Positions 26,301-35,191 are shown, numbered from the stretch's first letter. The stretch: 64,000 bases of DNA from Alkalimonas amylolytica (GCF_900107845.1 NZ_FNRM01000003.1:62001-126000); one strand, 5' to 3'. Notes: a model not told the origin generated them from the sequence alone. Numbers and translations are program-made.

Positions 26301-27001
26301 GTATCTGCATCCATCCGCCAACTGTGCCAACGCCTGCTTAACCGATAGCTGGCGTAGCTAAACCACTCGCCACTTAACTTGGCGTAAAAATCGTAGTTAC
26401 TCAAATTCACCGTCAACCAGCAGTGCCAGCGGCATGGCAGTTGTCGGTAAGTACTGGTAGTGGCTGCAGAAAAATGGCCGTTGAGTTGATGCAATGTAAT
26501 CAGCCGTTGCACCCGCCAGCCATGGTGGTCACTGCTGACAAACTGCAATGGCTGCTGCTGAAAGCGAGCAGCCAGCTGATAAAACTCCTGGTAGGTGTTA
26601 CTACCGCCATCGAAACAATCGATCGCGCCACTGAAATCATGTTGCTGCAAATAGTCGATATAAGGGGCACAATACCGGGTGGTGATCACGACAGGAAAGC
26701 TATTATCTGCCGTTCGCTCCAGTAAATGATCCAAGCGATTGCGGGCACAAGCGGGTAAGCTTTGCTCTGAGCCACCACAGCCAAGCAGCACCCAGGTTGC
26801 ATCGCTTTGCAACGTAGTTGGGCTTCGTAGCTGTTGCAACTGCCAGTGCCTTACCTGGTTAGTGACAAAGCTATTGCCCAGTAGATAAAACATCAGCCAC
26901 AACAGCCAAAGTCCCTTTTTACGGTAACAAATAGCAGCAAGCAACAATGCATACAAGAACAGGTTCTGTGGGTACAAGGCCAATTGAATAAAGTCAGTCA
27001 T
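26279..27001 (-). CDS. DUF218 (YdcF/ElyC-like) membrane-anchored protein
   Basis: 240 residues from ATG 27001, whose ATGA overlaps the stop of the upstream polymerase-like gene. Two N-terminal hydrophobic segments (about 7-22 and 29-44) anchor a domain with WVLLGCGGS, ITTRYCAPYIDYL, GGSNTYQEFYQLAARF and FVSSDHHGWRVQRLI. These correspond to the LGxG, the NTxEN helix and the TSxxHxxRA motif of DUF218 proteins, in diverged form. Members (YdcF, ElyC/SanA) act in envelope or polysaccharide metabolism. As the last gene of the glycan operon it may process or regulate the polymer; that is inference. Confidence 0.65.
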   Translation of the reverse strand: MTDFIQLALYPQNLFLYALLLAAICYRKKGLWLLWLMFYLLGNSFVTNQVRHWQLQQLRSPTTLQSDATWVLLGCGGSEQSLPACARNRLDHLLERTADNSFPVVITTRYCAPYIDYLQQHDFSGAIDCFDGGSNTYQEFYQLAARFQQQPLQFVSSDHHGWRVQRLITLHQLNGHFSAATTSTYRQLPCRWHCWLTVNLSNYDFYAKLSGEWFSYASYRLSRRWHSWRMDADTKKASAE

Positions 27002-28266
27002 GGTCGGCTCCTTTTGCACGCAGCTGGCATCTGTTGTCTCGCCAGTACGTAACCACACCAGCAGCCCCAGGGTAACCAAAGTAGACCAGAAGTGAGTACA
27101 TGGCCTGCCAGAGCAGCCAGCAGCAGCAAGATACTATTGATCAGCAGTAACACCCGCCCTTCAGCCCTGCCCCTGGCCTGCCAGCTCAACCGCAGCAGAT
27201 AGCCAAACCAACCAAGTGCAAATACAAGCGCTAATACTCCAAAAAACATCTGCAGGTCAAAAAAGTCGGATTCGGCAAAGTACTTTTTCTGATAAAGCGC
27301 TATGCCAGCTTGCCCCACCCCCAGTAGCCAGTGCCAGGGAGGAAAATGCTCCGTCAGAACCCGCATGTTCTGCTGCATGTAAAGATCGCGCGATGACAAG
27401 ATAAGGCCAAACCAACCTTTTTCCTGCCAGACCCAAAGCAACTTTTGGTACAAACCAAGTTGTTGCAGCATAGCCCCCAACCAAAGCGGACTACTGACCA
27501 ACAGCACAACCGCCACCCCAGCAATGAACAGTGCAACATGCTTGCGTCGCTCAGCTTCCAGATGCACTAAAGGGATCAGTACCACCAACAACAACACACC
27601 AAACAGAGCCGTTTTAGTCAGCAACTGCAGCGCACAAAACAGCGCTAAAAAAGCAACCACAATATACAACAGTTTATACTTCACCCAATAGTGATGCAGT
27701 TGATAAGCGGTTAGGATCAGCAGCAAAGCAGATAACTCATTGGCCGATACAAAAAAACCACTGCTGCCAAGCGAGCCCAGCTCTATCTGCTCCATCGGGC
27801 TGTAAGCTGCATAACCAAAACCTGCAAAGCCAAATGCAAAATTTATCAGCAATACCACACTAAAGCACAACATCAGACGTTGCAGGCTTTTCTGAGCTAA
27901 TTCAGGCGAATGGCAGGTGAAACGTGTGAATGCCAATAGCGCGATCAGTGGTGCAAAAACCTTGCTAATGAGAATAAGCTCCAGGCTAAAGCCCATAGGT
28001 GGCTGTAATCGCCACTGCGTCAGTAAGGGCCCAAATGCAAAGCATGCAGCCAGCAAAGCCAGCAGCAGTAGCATTCGACTATCGTTGGCTTTAAGACCCC
28101 AAAGCATAGCAGTCAGCAAGCCAGCCTTAAAGGCCTGTGCCACTGGAAAGCCGATCAGCCCCTGGCTCTGCCATGCACCTTGCAGCATATCAAACAGCAA
28201 GCTAAATGCGGCCAGTAGAAAAATCAGCTGCCAGCAAGTTTCGGTGTTGCTGCTTTGCTTAATCAA
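26998..28266 (-). CDS. O-antigen polymerase/ligase-like membrane protein (Wzy/WaaL type)
   Basis: 422 residues, strongly hydrophobic with about ten to twelve helices, and a longer loop near residues 245-315 (LGLYQKLLWVWQEKG...SSRDLYMQQN) containing the HFPPWHWLLGVGQAG stretch typical of Wzy/WaaL-like proteins. Such proteins polymerise or ligate undecaprenyl-linked glycans on the periplasmic face. The start is a TTG overlapping the GT2 stop by 8 nt, with GGGG upstream. Sequence alone does not separate polymerase from ligase. Confidence 0.75.
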   Translation of the reverse strand: MIKQSSNTETCWQLIFLLAAFSLLFDMLQGAWQSQGLIGFPVAQAFKAGLLTAMLWGLKANDSRMLLLLALLAACFAFGPLLTQWRLQPPMGFSLELILISKVFAPLIALLAFTRFTCHSPELAQKSLQRLMLCFSVVLLINFAFGFAGFGYAAYSPMEQIELGSLGSSGFFVSANELSALLLILTAYQLHHYWVKYKLLYIVVAFLALFCALQLLTKTALFGVLLLVVLIPLVHLEAERRKHVALFIAGVAVVLLVSSPLWLGAMLQQLGLYQKLLWVWQEKGWFGLILSSRDLYMQQNMRVLTEHFPPWHWLLGVGQAGIALYQKKYFAESDFFDLQMFFGVLALVFALGWFGYLLRLSWQARGRAEGRVLLLINSILLLLAALAGHVLTSGLLWLPWGCWCGYVLARQQMPAACKRSRP

Positions 28267-29152
28267 ACAAACCCCGCCAGCCTTTTTGCAGCCATTTTAG
28301 CCGTAATCGGCTTAGCCAGGAAAATTTTCGCTTTAGGTAGTAACGACATTTCAGTGCTTTTAAACCATAGCGGCTGCTGCGCCAAAGCTGACTAAGCGAG
28401 ATCGGCAATTGCTGCATGCTATGACGATAAAAAGCCTGGTTTTGCAAGTTACGACCAGACATCAAAGGCCTGTGCTTCGCCACAAAATCATCATGCGCCT
28501 GCAGGCGTTTTGGCGAACCGGTAATTCGGCCAGCTTCGTGACCGGCATTCACCTGATAGCTGATATGAGCAATGCGTCGGGCCGGGCCAAAACGCGCTAC
28601 AACCCGCACCCACATATCGTAATCCTGAAAGGCCGCAAGCTTAGTATCAAATCCACCCAACGCACGCATGGATTCGGTTGGAAGCAGCGCTTGATTCGAC
28701 AAAGTATGCAAATCCAGCAGCTCATCCAGCGCAATGATGGCATCACTGGCAAAACATGCTTTGGTGGTAGCGCCGTAGTGCCACAGATAGCCAGAACAGA
28801 CCATAGCATCACCAGGTTGAAAAGCGGCCATCAAACTGGACAAACGATCCGGATAGAACACGTCATCATCATCCAGTCCGGTAACAAATTCACCTTTGGC
28901 GGCGGCAATGGCGGTATTACGGGCAGCACAAGCCCCAAGGCTTTGTTCATGACGTAATAAACGCACCTTTGGATGCTGACCATAGGCCTGCTGCAAAAAA
29001 GGCCAGCTGTCATCCGTCGAGCCATCATCAACCACTATCAACTCAAAATGTGGGTAATGTTGCGCCAATACGGAGTCAATTGCAGTGGCCGCCATCTGCT
29101 TGCGGTTATGCGTTGGCATATAGACACTGATCAATGGCAAATTTTGCTTCAT
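28259..29152 (-). CDS. Family 2 glycosyltransferase
   Basis: 297 residues from the ATG at 29152, which overlaps the stop of the WecG-type gene (ATGA). The GT-A fold begins ISVYMPTHNRKQMA, then LIVVDDGSTDDSW, the metal-binding LDDDDVFYPDRL (DxD), and YDMWVRV. The C-terminal 60 residues are basic (KALKCRYYLKRKF) and probably lie on the membrane. It transfers a sugar from a nucleotide donor to a growing lipid-linked glycan. Donor and acceptor unknown. Confidence 0.9.
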   Translation of the reverse strand: MKQNLPLISVYMPTHNRKQMAATAIDSVLAQHYPHFELIVVDDGSTDDSWPFLQQAYGQHPKVRLLRHEQSLGACAARNTAIAAAKGEFVTGLDDDDVFYPDRLSSLMAAFQPGDAMVCSGYLWHYGATTKACFASDAIIALDELLDLHTLSNQALLPTESMRALGGFDTKLAAFQDYDMWVRVVARFGPARRIAHISYQVNAGHEAGRITGSPKRLQAHDDFVAKHRPLMSGRNLQNQAFYRHSMQQLPISLSQLWRSSRYGLKALKCRYYLKRKFSWLSRLRLKWLQKGWRGLFD

Positions 29153-29901
29153 ATTCTTTCCCAGATAGCTAGCCACAGATACTGCACTAAACGTCCCTGC
29201 CGACCAATTCGACTTGGCTGACTCAGCAGTCGGTACAGCCATTCCAGATGCAGGCGGCACCAAAGTGCCGGAGCGCGCTTGACCTGCCCCGTGAACACAT
29301 CAAAACTGCCGCCAACGCCCATAAAAAAGCAATCCGGCAGTTGCTGACGTAACCGCGCAATCAATTGCTCCTGCCGAGGTGAGCCCATCGCTACCGGAAT
29401 CACTTTCGCGCCGCTCTGGCGAATCTCTGCCAGCAACTGCTGCTCGTCGTTAAAGTAACCATCGGTCGCCCCGACCACAGGCACGCCTTGGTGCACTAGT
29501 TTCACTTTGGTTTGTGCCAGCACCTCGGATCTGGCACCCACCAGATACACCGGCACCTGGTACGCAGCACAGCGCAGCATCAGGCTTTGCCAAAGCTCAC
29601 AGCCAGGAATACGTTGCACGGGTTGTTTTAATCGGCGTCGCATCAGCATCACCACGCCAATGCCATCGGCATAGCGCAGTTCCGCCTGACTGAGCATAGC
29701 GGCTACTTTGGGATCGTGCCGGGCGGCCATGACTTTTTCCGGATTAATAGCAATAGCCGCGCCAGCAAATACCTGACCATCCGGGGAAATAATGGTTTCC
29801 AATAATTGTTGCTGGTGCATAAAAGCACCAACCTTGACAGGCCCAATCTGAACACTGACGATGCTTTCTGCTGTATTTGTACTTGTGTTACTTGAGGTCA
29901 T
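29149..29901 (-). CDS. WecG/TagA/CpsF-family glycosyltransferase
   Basis: 250 residues (GT26). Landmarks: INPEKVMAARHDP, AELRYADGIGVVML, RIPGCELWQSLM, YLVGARSEVL, ATDGYFND, VAMGSPRQEQ and MGVGGSFDVFTGQVKRAP, which match WecG/TagA. Family members add the second sugar (for example ManNAc or ManNAcA) to undecaprenyl-PP-GlcNAc, the product of WecA, which is encoded divergently 1.1 kb away. Start overlaps the GT4 stop by 14 nt; AAGG lies 6 nt upstream of the ATG. Confidence 0.9.
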   Translation of the reverse strand: MTSSNTSTNTAESIVSVQIGPVKVGAFMHQQQLLETIISPDGQVFAGAAIAINPEKVMAARHDPKVAAMLSQAELRYADGIGVVMLMRRRLKQPVQRIPGCELWQSLMLRCAAYQVPVYLVGARSEVLAQTKVKLVHQGVPVVGATDGYFNDEQQLLAEIRQSGAKVIPVAMGSPRQEQLIARLRQQLPDCFFMGVGGSFDVFTGQVKRAPALWCRLHLEWLYRLLSQPSRIGRQGRLVQYLWLAIWERI

Positions 29902-30940
29902 GCTTGGCCTTGTAAAGAGTCTGGTAGATGCTCATCAGTTCACTGGCTATCACAGGCAAAAGCTGTGTTTGAGCGTATTGAAAACCCGCTTGCTGCATGC
30001 GCAGATAATCTGGCTCTGCTAACTGCCAACAGTGCTTTAATTGGCGAAGTAATTGTTCAATCAGCATTGGCTCGGTTTGCTGCTGGCTAATCACCCAGCC
30101 AAATTCCGGTCTTAGCTGTGCTCTGGCACCATCGGTGTCGGTGGCTATAACCGGGGTATAACAGGCCAGGGCCTCCGTCATCACCAGGCCAAAGGATTCC
30201 TGCCGTGACAAACTCAGCAACACCTTGGCTCGCTGATACCAGTTTTTTAGCTGCAGCGGGTTTTGACTTGGCAGCCACATAAGCTTTGGGTATAACTGTT
30301 GCCACTGTTTAACCTTTCCCGATGCCAAGCCCTGGCCGATAATGCAAACCTTATGCTGCTGAAGTAAAGGTAATAGCTGCTCCAAGCGATCCAGGCCTTT
30401 GTTATGATTCAAACTGCCAACAAAGAGTAGATCAATATCTTTCTCGGATTTATCCAACCGGTTCACGTTGCCATAGTCCGCTGCAATGCCGGCGGCCAGT
30501 ACCTGTGCCGAGTCGGGTTGCTGGTAAAATGCTTGCTTTAAAGGCTCACTGGCAAAAAGCCATTGATCGACCCAGCCAGCACACCAGCGATAAAGTGTAC
30601 CGGGCGGTTGATAGCGGTAAATATCACTGCCATGACAGGTCACTACTATTTTGGCAGAGCGGTGACGTAAGCACTTGTACAAAATAGCCAACCAGATGGT
30701 TGGGTAAAAAAAGTGTACATGCAGGATATCAAAACGCTGTCGACAAAAGACGAAACGCAGCACAAAATCCAGCAACCACACCGGGTATTTACACAGCCGG
30801 TTCAGCAAGCCATCATTGTGCCAACGCATCCAATGGTAGGCGGTTGGCACAGGAAGTGCTTGCCGCTGAAGCTCAATAAACTGTCCTTGCACAGGTGCCG
30901 AGGGTTTGGGCCCCATATTGCTTATTAGCAAGATTTGCAT
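29888..30940 (-). CDS. Family 4 glycosyltransferase
   Basis: 350-residue GT-B enzyme. The N-terminal domain has LLISNMGP and DILHVHFFYPT...VVTCHGSD; the C-terminal domain has LLFVGSLNHNKGLDRL and the donor-binding ESFGLVMTEALACYTPVIATD. It is the first gene of a five-gene minus-strand set whose coding regions all overlap by 4-14 nt, so expression is coupled. A TTG one codon upstream of the ATG is also possible. Sugar specificity unknown. Confidence 0.9.
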   Translation of the reverse strand: MQILLISNMGPKPSAPVQGQFIELQRQALPVPTAYHWMRWHNDGLLNRLCKYPVWLLDFVLRFVFCRQRFDILHVHFFYPTIWLAILYKCLRHRSAKIVVTCHGSDIYRYQPPGTLYRWCAGWVDQWLFASEPLKQAFYQQPDSAQVLAAGIAADYGNVNRLDKSEKDIDLLFVGSLNHNKGLDRLEQLLPLLQQHKVCIIGQGLASGKVKQWQQLYPKLMWLPSQNPLQLKNWYQRAKVLLSLSRQESFGLVMTEALACYTPVIATDTDGARAQLRPEFGWVISQQQTEPMLIEQLLRQLKHCWQLAEPDYLRMQQAGFQYAQTQLLPVIASELMSIYQTLYKAKHDLK

Positions 30941-30975
30941 CAATCTATCTCATACATCGGGATTTTTATCCTATG

Positions 30976-31021
30976 TTCAGCTTAGTGCAAGCTGAATGAC
31001 TGTAAGCTGAATCCTAAGCTG
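30976..31021. repeat. AAGCTGAA repeats in the divergent glycan promoter region
   Basis: TTCAGCTT (30976-30983) pairs with AAGCTGAA (30989-30996) as a perfect 8-bp inverted repeat around AGTGC. A second direct AAGCTGAA lies at 31004-31011 and a partial AAGCTG at 31016-31021. They sit between the GT4 and wecA starts and look like binding sites for a regulator of both. Confidence 0.55.
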
Positions 31022-31049
31022 CTGCTCAGCATAACAAAAAAGGATGTCT

Positions 31050-32102
31050 ATGTATTCGCTGTTCTGGCCCGTTATTAGTTGCTTTTTGATCACAGCGTTG
31101 ATGCTGCAAGTATTGTACCCCCTAGCCCACCGGCTAGGCTTATTAGATATACCCAAAGGCCGCAAGCAACATCAGGGCAAAGTCCCACTGATTGGCGGCT
31201 TATCCATCTTTACTGGCGTTTCTGTAGGCCTGCTTATGGCTGATGCCAGCCTGATGCAGCATTGGGCCTATATTGGTTGTGCATTGGTGATCGTGCTTCT
31301 GGGTGCTTTGGATGACGCACTTGATCTGGCGGTATCTGTGCGTCTGATTTTTCAATGTCTGGTGGCAATTGCGATGATGTGGTTGCTGGATTTGCACCTG
31401 GCCCATCTTGGCAATTTGTTTGGCTTTGGCCCGGTCGAGCTTGGCTGGTTTGGCCCACCATTGACAATTATTGCTGTCATCGCTGCTATCAATGCTTTTA
31501 ACATGACCGATGGCATCGATGGCCTGGCCGGTAGTCTGAGCCTTTTAACCATGCTGGTGCTCGCATTTTTTATGCTGATGTGGGGGCAGCAAGATACCGC
31601 CTTGTTGGCAATTATGATGATAGTTGCTCTGTTGCCCTACCTGGCAGCAAATTTACAGTATTTTGGCTTGCGTAAGGTTTTTCTTGGCGATGCTGGCAGC
31701 ATGTTAATTGGGCTGACTGTGATCTGGCTGTTACTGCAAGGCAGCCAAAGTGCAGCCAGCAGTTTTCGACCAGTGACGGCCTTATGGATCATCGCCATTC
31801 CATTACTGGATATGGCAGTGATCATGATTCGGCGCATTCGCAAAGGTCAATCCCCTTTTAAAGCTGACCGAGAGCATTTACATCATATTTCACTTCGGCT
31901 AGGTCTGGCTCCACGCCATGCATTGATGTTTATCGTTGGACTGGCAGGAACCGCTGCCAGTATTGGTGCCTTGGCAGAGTACCTGCTATTGCCAGACATC
32001 ATAATTTTGCTGATGTTTCTTCTGGTGGGCGCAGGTTACTATTATCTGTTATTGCATGTCTGGCGCATTGTGTCCGCACTGCGCCGCCGTAATCCGCGTT
32101 GA
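31050..32102 (+). CDS. wecA: WecA-type undecaprenyl-phosphate GlcNAc-1-phosphate transferase
   Basis: 350-residue polytopic enzyme of the MraY/WecA family. It transfers a sugar-1-phosphate, usually GlcNAc, to undecaprenyl phosphate and so starts glycan assembly. Motifs: GLLDIPKGRKQHQGKVPLIGG at the N-terminus (first loop), LGALDDALD (Mg-binding DD), NAFNMTDGIDGLAGS, KVFLGDAGSM and the basic HLHHISLRLG loop. ATG 31050 is chosen because AAAAAGG is about 7 nt upstream; the ATG at 31044 is too close to it. The divergent glycosyltransferase operon presumably extends the lipid it makes. Confidence 0.92.
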   Translation: MYSLFWPVISCFLITALMLQVLYPLAHRLGLLDIPKGRKQHQGKVPLIGGLSIFTGVSVGLLMADASLMQHWAYIGCALVIVLLGALDDALDLAVSVRLIFQCLVAIAMMWLLDLHLAHLGNLFGFGPVELGWFGPPLTIIAVIAAINAFNMTDGIDGLAGSLSLLTMLVLAFFMLMWGQQDTALLAIMMIVALLPYLAANLQYFGLRKVFLGDAGSMLIGLTVIWLLLQGSQSAASSFRPVTALWIIAIPLLDMAVIMIRRIRKGQSPFKADREHLHHISLRLGLAPRHALMFIVGLAGTAASIGALAEYLLLPDIIILLMFLLVGAGYYYLLLHVWRIVSALRRRNPR

Positions 32103-32103
32103 T

Positions 32104-32808
32104 TCAGGCGGTGAAAGCCGCCTTGCGACGATTGTACTCAGCAATCATGGCTTCCATGCTGGGGGCATCATAAGGTGATAAATTACTTAAAATCATGCGC
32201 TTACGACCTTGGCCAAGGTGATTTCCATCGCAAGCCAGGGTAAAATCAAGCAGAACACTTCCACGTTTTCCTGCAACCTCCAGGCTTGAATTAGATAGCA
32301 CTAAATGAGGTGAGCAAGTCGGCAACTGCATGAGTTCCAGTGTCATGCTCTCGTAAATGACCATAGGTCGCTGCGGATGGATCATGACGTGCTGCTGCTG
32401 CATCAGAGGATGCAAAATATGTGGAAAATTTTCACCGGAAAACTGCACATAATCAGTTGTAATCGCTTCGATTAACACTAAATCCTTGCTTATAGCACCC
32501 TGTTGCGTCAACGATAGGTAGACTTTTCCGTCTCTATCACAAATCCGGATTTCACTGCCATCCTGCTCGAAGTGTAACCAAACATCCGCAGCGACCATGC
32601 CAGCGAAGGTACAGCACAATCGTTCGCTGATACCGTACTGACTTAACAACCAGGAAAACATCAAATCACCTGGCACGCAAAAGCGTTTGGCATCTTCATC
32701 ATGCAACGGATTAAAGTCACCGGCTACTTTTTTTGCAAAGGTACTGCCTTGTTGACGACTGAAGCTAAACTCGCCGGCTTGCTGATTAATATAAGGAGTC
32801 AAAAACAT
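32104..32808 (-). CDS. DUF3581 family protein
   Basis: 234 residues. The N-terminal FSFSRQQGSTFAKKVAGDFNP followed by LHDEDAKRFCVPGDL is characteristic of DUF3581, a family of gammaproteobacteria; the GDFNPLHDED stretch recalls hotdog dehydratases (MaoC-type). Function unknown. Its stop codon is one base from the wecA stop, so the two genes are convergent with no room for a terminator. Confidence 0.85.
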   Translation of the reverse strand: MFLTPYINQQAGEFSFSRQQGSTFAKKVAGDFNPLHDEDAKRFCVPGDLMFSWLLSQYGISERLCCTFAGMVAADVWLHFEQDGSEIRICDRDGKVYLSLTQQGAISKDLVLIEAITTDYVQFSGENFPHILHPLMQQQHVMIHPQRPMVIYESMTLELMQLPTCSPHLVLSNSSLEVAGKRGSVLLDFTLACDGNHLGQGRKRMILSNLSPYDAPSMEAMIAEYNRRKAAFTA

Positions 32809-33028
32809 GAAATATCCACGGGTTTAATGCAAAACCCGACAAGTCTACCCTAATTTTCCTCTAAATTGGTCTAGCCAGTGCAGATTTTCTCGCTTCGGAT
32901 TGGCATACTCGCTTCCTTCTCAGTTGACCACTCTGAATTATGGCAGGCTTTATGCTTTGTTCATGGTATGGCAGGGGTGACTGGGCACTCCCTGTATCAT
33001 AATGAAGTTCAAGGCACGAGAAGATACC

Positions 33029-33523
33029 ATGACGTTTAAAACCGGTCGCCAACACTTAGCTGCAACTAAAAAACTGACTCTGGCTGAGCTGGAAGACAAG
33101 CTGCTCGAACACCAACAGTTGATCAACGCCATCGTGAAAGACAGCGGCATCTTATTGCCATCTCTGCTGCAAGGACCTGCCATCGCAGACGCCGTGGCTA
33201 CTTGGTTTACTGCCGCTTTAAAATCCTATGCCAGCAAAGACTACCCAACTGCCGCTCAGCATTTTCGTCAGGCAGCCATGCTGGGTCATGCTAAAGCTCA
33301 GTATTATCTTGGATTAATGTTCGCAAAAGGTCTTGGTATGCCAGCCTCTATCAAACACGCTTATTGTTGGCTATTGCTGGCAGCCAAGCAGCGTGATCAA
33401 TCCGCCCTGGCATTGGTTCGCACTTTACAGAGTAAAATGTCAGCGGACTTAGTGCAGCAAGCCACTGAATTGGCAGCCGAGCGTTTTGAATCCATCGAAG
33501 ACAGAAAAAACGCCCTGAGCTAA
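33029..33523 (+). CDS. Sel1-repeat (TPR-like) protein
   Basis: 164 residues from the ATG at 33029 (GAGAAG upstream). After an N-terminal helix pair (LAELEDKLLEHQQLI) it has two Sel1-type repeats: YPTAAQHFRQAAMLGHAKAQYYLGLMF and the following GMPASIKHAYCWLLLAA, in which the AxxxLxxxY and GxGxxxDxxxA spacing can be seen. No signal peptide. Such repeats mediate protein-protein contacts; partner unknown. A start 27 bp upstream is possible but has no ribosome-binding site. Confidence 0.7.
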   Translation: MTFKTGRQHLAATKKLTLAELEDKLLEHQQLINAIVKDSGILLPSLLQGPAIADAVATWFTAALKSYASKDYPTAAQHFRQAAMLGHAKAQYYLGLMFAKGLGMPASIKHAYCWLLLAAKQRDQSALALVRTLQSKMSADLVQQATELAAERFESIEDRKNALS

Positions 33524-33556
33524 AAAAATGCTTGATTTATCATCAACAGCAAACTA

Positions 33557-33587
33557 CTGTATATGCATACACTGTATATAACAACAG
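33557..33587 (+). promoter_or_regulatory. Tandem LexA (SOS) boxes
   Basis: CTGTATATAACAACAG (33572-33587) matches the enterobacterial LexA consensus CTGT-N8-ACAG with the AT-rich core. A second box, CTGT-ATATGCAT-ACAC (33557-33572), has one mismatch and shares a base with the first. They lie 12-43 bp upstream of the sulA-like start, so they should cover the promoter. Confidence 0.88.
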
Positions 33588-33599
33588 TTAGGAGTTGGT

Positions 33600-34013
33600 A
33601 TGAGTTCACCACAAAGCCGCAAGCAGACGTCAATGAATATTAGCAACCAACCCGGTTTGCATTATTGTCTGCCCTCAGCCGAGCAACAAGAAAGCCGTTA
33701 TCTGCATGAACTGCTTCAACAGCAGCAGCACGCCAAAGGTTGGACCTTAATTCTGGCACCAGAAACTACGTCATTAAAAGTGTTGGCAGATATGGAGGTG
33801 TTTCAGCAAAGCCGTACTTTATTGATTCACCGCAAGCAAATTCAGGATTTAGCCGGCACCTTAAAAAAAGCCATCCTTGCTGGCACCTGCAGTTGCATTA
33901 TCAACTTTGCTGAGCTGACTGATTTGCAACAAACACATGAGCTATCGCTACTGGCCGAGTCTTGCGGCTGTGCGGTATACTGCTTTACAACCAATACCAG
34001 CTGGTGCCATTAA
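33600..34013 (+). CDS. sulA: SulA-like SOS cell-division inhibitor
   Basis: 137 residues. The GWTLILAPETTSLK stretch, the RTLLIHRKQIQDL segment and the KKAILAGTCSCIINF stretch follow the RecA-like SulA fold, which binds FtsZ and blocks division during the SOS response. E. coli SulA is 169 residues, so this is a short version. AGGAG lies just upstream of the ATG. Two LexA boxes in front of it support the assignment strongly. Confidence 0.8.
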   Translation: MSSPQSRKQTSMNISNQPGLHYCLPSAEQQESRYLHELLQQQQHAKGWTLILAPETTSLKVLADMEVFQQSRTLLIHRKQIQDLAGTLKKAILAGTCSCIINFAELTDLQQTHELSLLAESCGCAVYCFTTNTSWCH

Positions 34014-34051
34014 GACGCAGCAGCCACTATACATAAAACATCTTCGAGCCA

Positions 34052-34546
34052 ATGCATTGTTATTGTGGATCCGGACTTAGTTACAGCCATTGTTGTCAAC
34101 CCTATCATAGCGGGCTGAGGCAAGCTGAAACCTGTGAACAGCTGATGCGCTCTCGCTATAGCGCTTTTTGCTTGAAAGAACTGCCCTATTTACAGCTCAG
34201 CTGTGTAGCAGAGCTGCAAGTGGAACAAAGCCCGGAACAGATGCGCGACTTTGTTAGCCAAGTTCATTTTGTACGACTACAGCTGCTGCCATTGCCGCAC
34301 GTGGTTTTTTCCAACGATGAAGGCTACGTGCATTTTCAGGTGTGGTATCTGCTTGGCAATCAATTACACAGTTTTAGCGAGCTTTCTCATTTTGTCCGTC
34401 AGCAAGACCGATGGCTATACAGCAGCGGTGACGTTCGTGAACACGCAGCACAAAAAGTGGGCCGCAATGATCCCTGCCCCTGTGGCAGTGGCCGTAAATT
34501 TAAGGCCTGTCAGCCACATGTAGCTTCAGGTCATGCAGCGGCCTGA
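34052..34546 (+). CDS. ychJ: YchJ family protein with SEC-C motifs
   Basis: 164 residues of the UPF0225/YchJ family. A cysteine-rich motif opens the protein (CYCGSGLSYSHCC, Zn-binding) and a SEC-C motif closes it (NDPCPCGSGRKFKAC). Between them is a cone-like NTF2-type domain starting LMRSRYSAFC and including VHFQVWYLL. Function is not established. The 3' end overlaps the convergent VC2046-type gene by 16 nt. Confidence 0.9.
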   Translation: MHCYCGSGLSYSHCCQPYHSGLRQAETCEQLMRSRYSAFCLKELPYLQLSCVAELQVEQSPEQMRDFVSQVHFVRLQLLPLPHVVFSNDEGYVHFQVWYLLGNQLHSFSELSHFVRQQDRWLYSSGDVREHAAQKVGRNDPCPCGSGRKFKACQPHVASGHAAA

Positions 34547-34998
34547 GTGTCCAATTGTTGCAACACCTCGTAGAGCGCTGTGGCATCTGTTTCTATTGGC
34601 TCTATCCCTTCCTGATACAGCCGACGCCGACTATGCAAGTCCAGGTTATCTGCCACCCGAGCATCCAACTTTTTCGCATCGTTTTTCAGTACCCAAGGCA
34701 AAGGGCTTAACTGTTGCTGCAGACGACTTTGCGCAAATCCCTGCTGCAAGGCATCGCTACACCGTTGACAGCTTTCCAGATCGCCATCTTGCCAGCTAAA
34801 AGGTCTTTGCTCACGCAAGCCTAAGCTTTGTCTAAGAGAGTGTTCAGGAGTGTCCAGCTGCTGTTGTCTCAATACAAAAGCAGCCTGCTCTTCGACGGCA
34901 GTCGATAACATTGCTCGCCATAAACGAAAGTCAGCAGGCTGCTGCTTTTGCAGCGCTTGATTCATTTTTGGACCAAGTTGCCACTCATGGATCAACAT
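34531..34998 (-). CDS. VC2046/SO_2500 family protein
   Basis: 155 residues from the ATG at 34998 (MLIHEWQLGPKMNQAL). Helical and acidic-polar; the N-terminal QLGPKMNQALQKQQPADFRLW and WRAMLSTAV segments resemble the VC2046/SO_2500 family of Vibrio and Shewanella relatives. Function unknown. The frame is open 15 codons further upstream but without a better start. Convergent overlap with ychJ. Confidence 0.6.
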   Translation of the reverse strand: MLIHEWQLGPKMNQALQKQQPADFRLWRAMLSTAVEEQAAFVLRQQQLDTPEHSLRQSLGLREQRPFSWQDGDLESCQRCSDALQQGFAQSRLQQQLSPLPWVLKNDAKKLDARVADNLDLHSRRRLYQEGIEPIETDATALYEVLQQLDTQAAA

Positions 34999-35065
34999 GG
35001 ATTCAGTTCCAGGATTGCTCTTGCTGACTTTATCGGCAAACAAACAAATAAATAAAGGCCGCGCC

Positions 35066-35093
35066 TTTACATCAAGTTTTTTTTTGGTATTAT
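35066..35093 (+). promoter_or_regulatory. Promoter of tRNA-Tyr
   Basis: TTTACA (35066-35071) and TATTAT (35088-35093) with a 16-bp, T-rich spacer, and a GC-rich stretch (GCAGGCC) just after the -10 as in stringently controlled promoters. The tRNA begins 14 bp downstream. Confidence 0.65.
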
Positions 35094-35106
35094 GCAGGCC
35101 TTGTGT

Positions 35107-35191
<85 letters not shown>

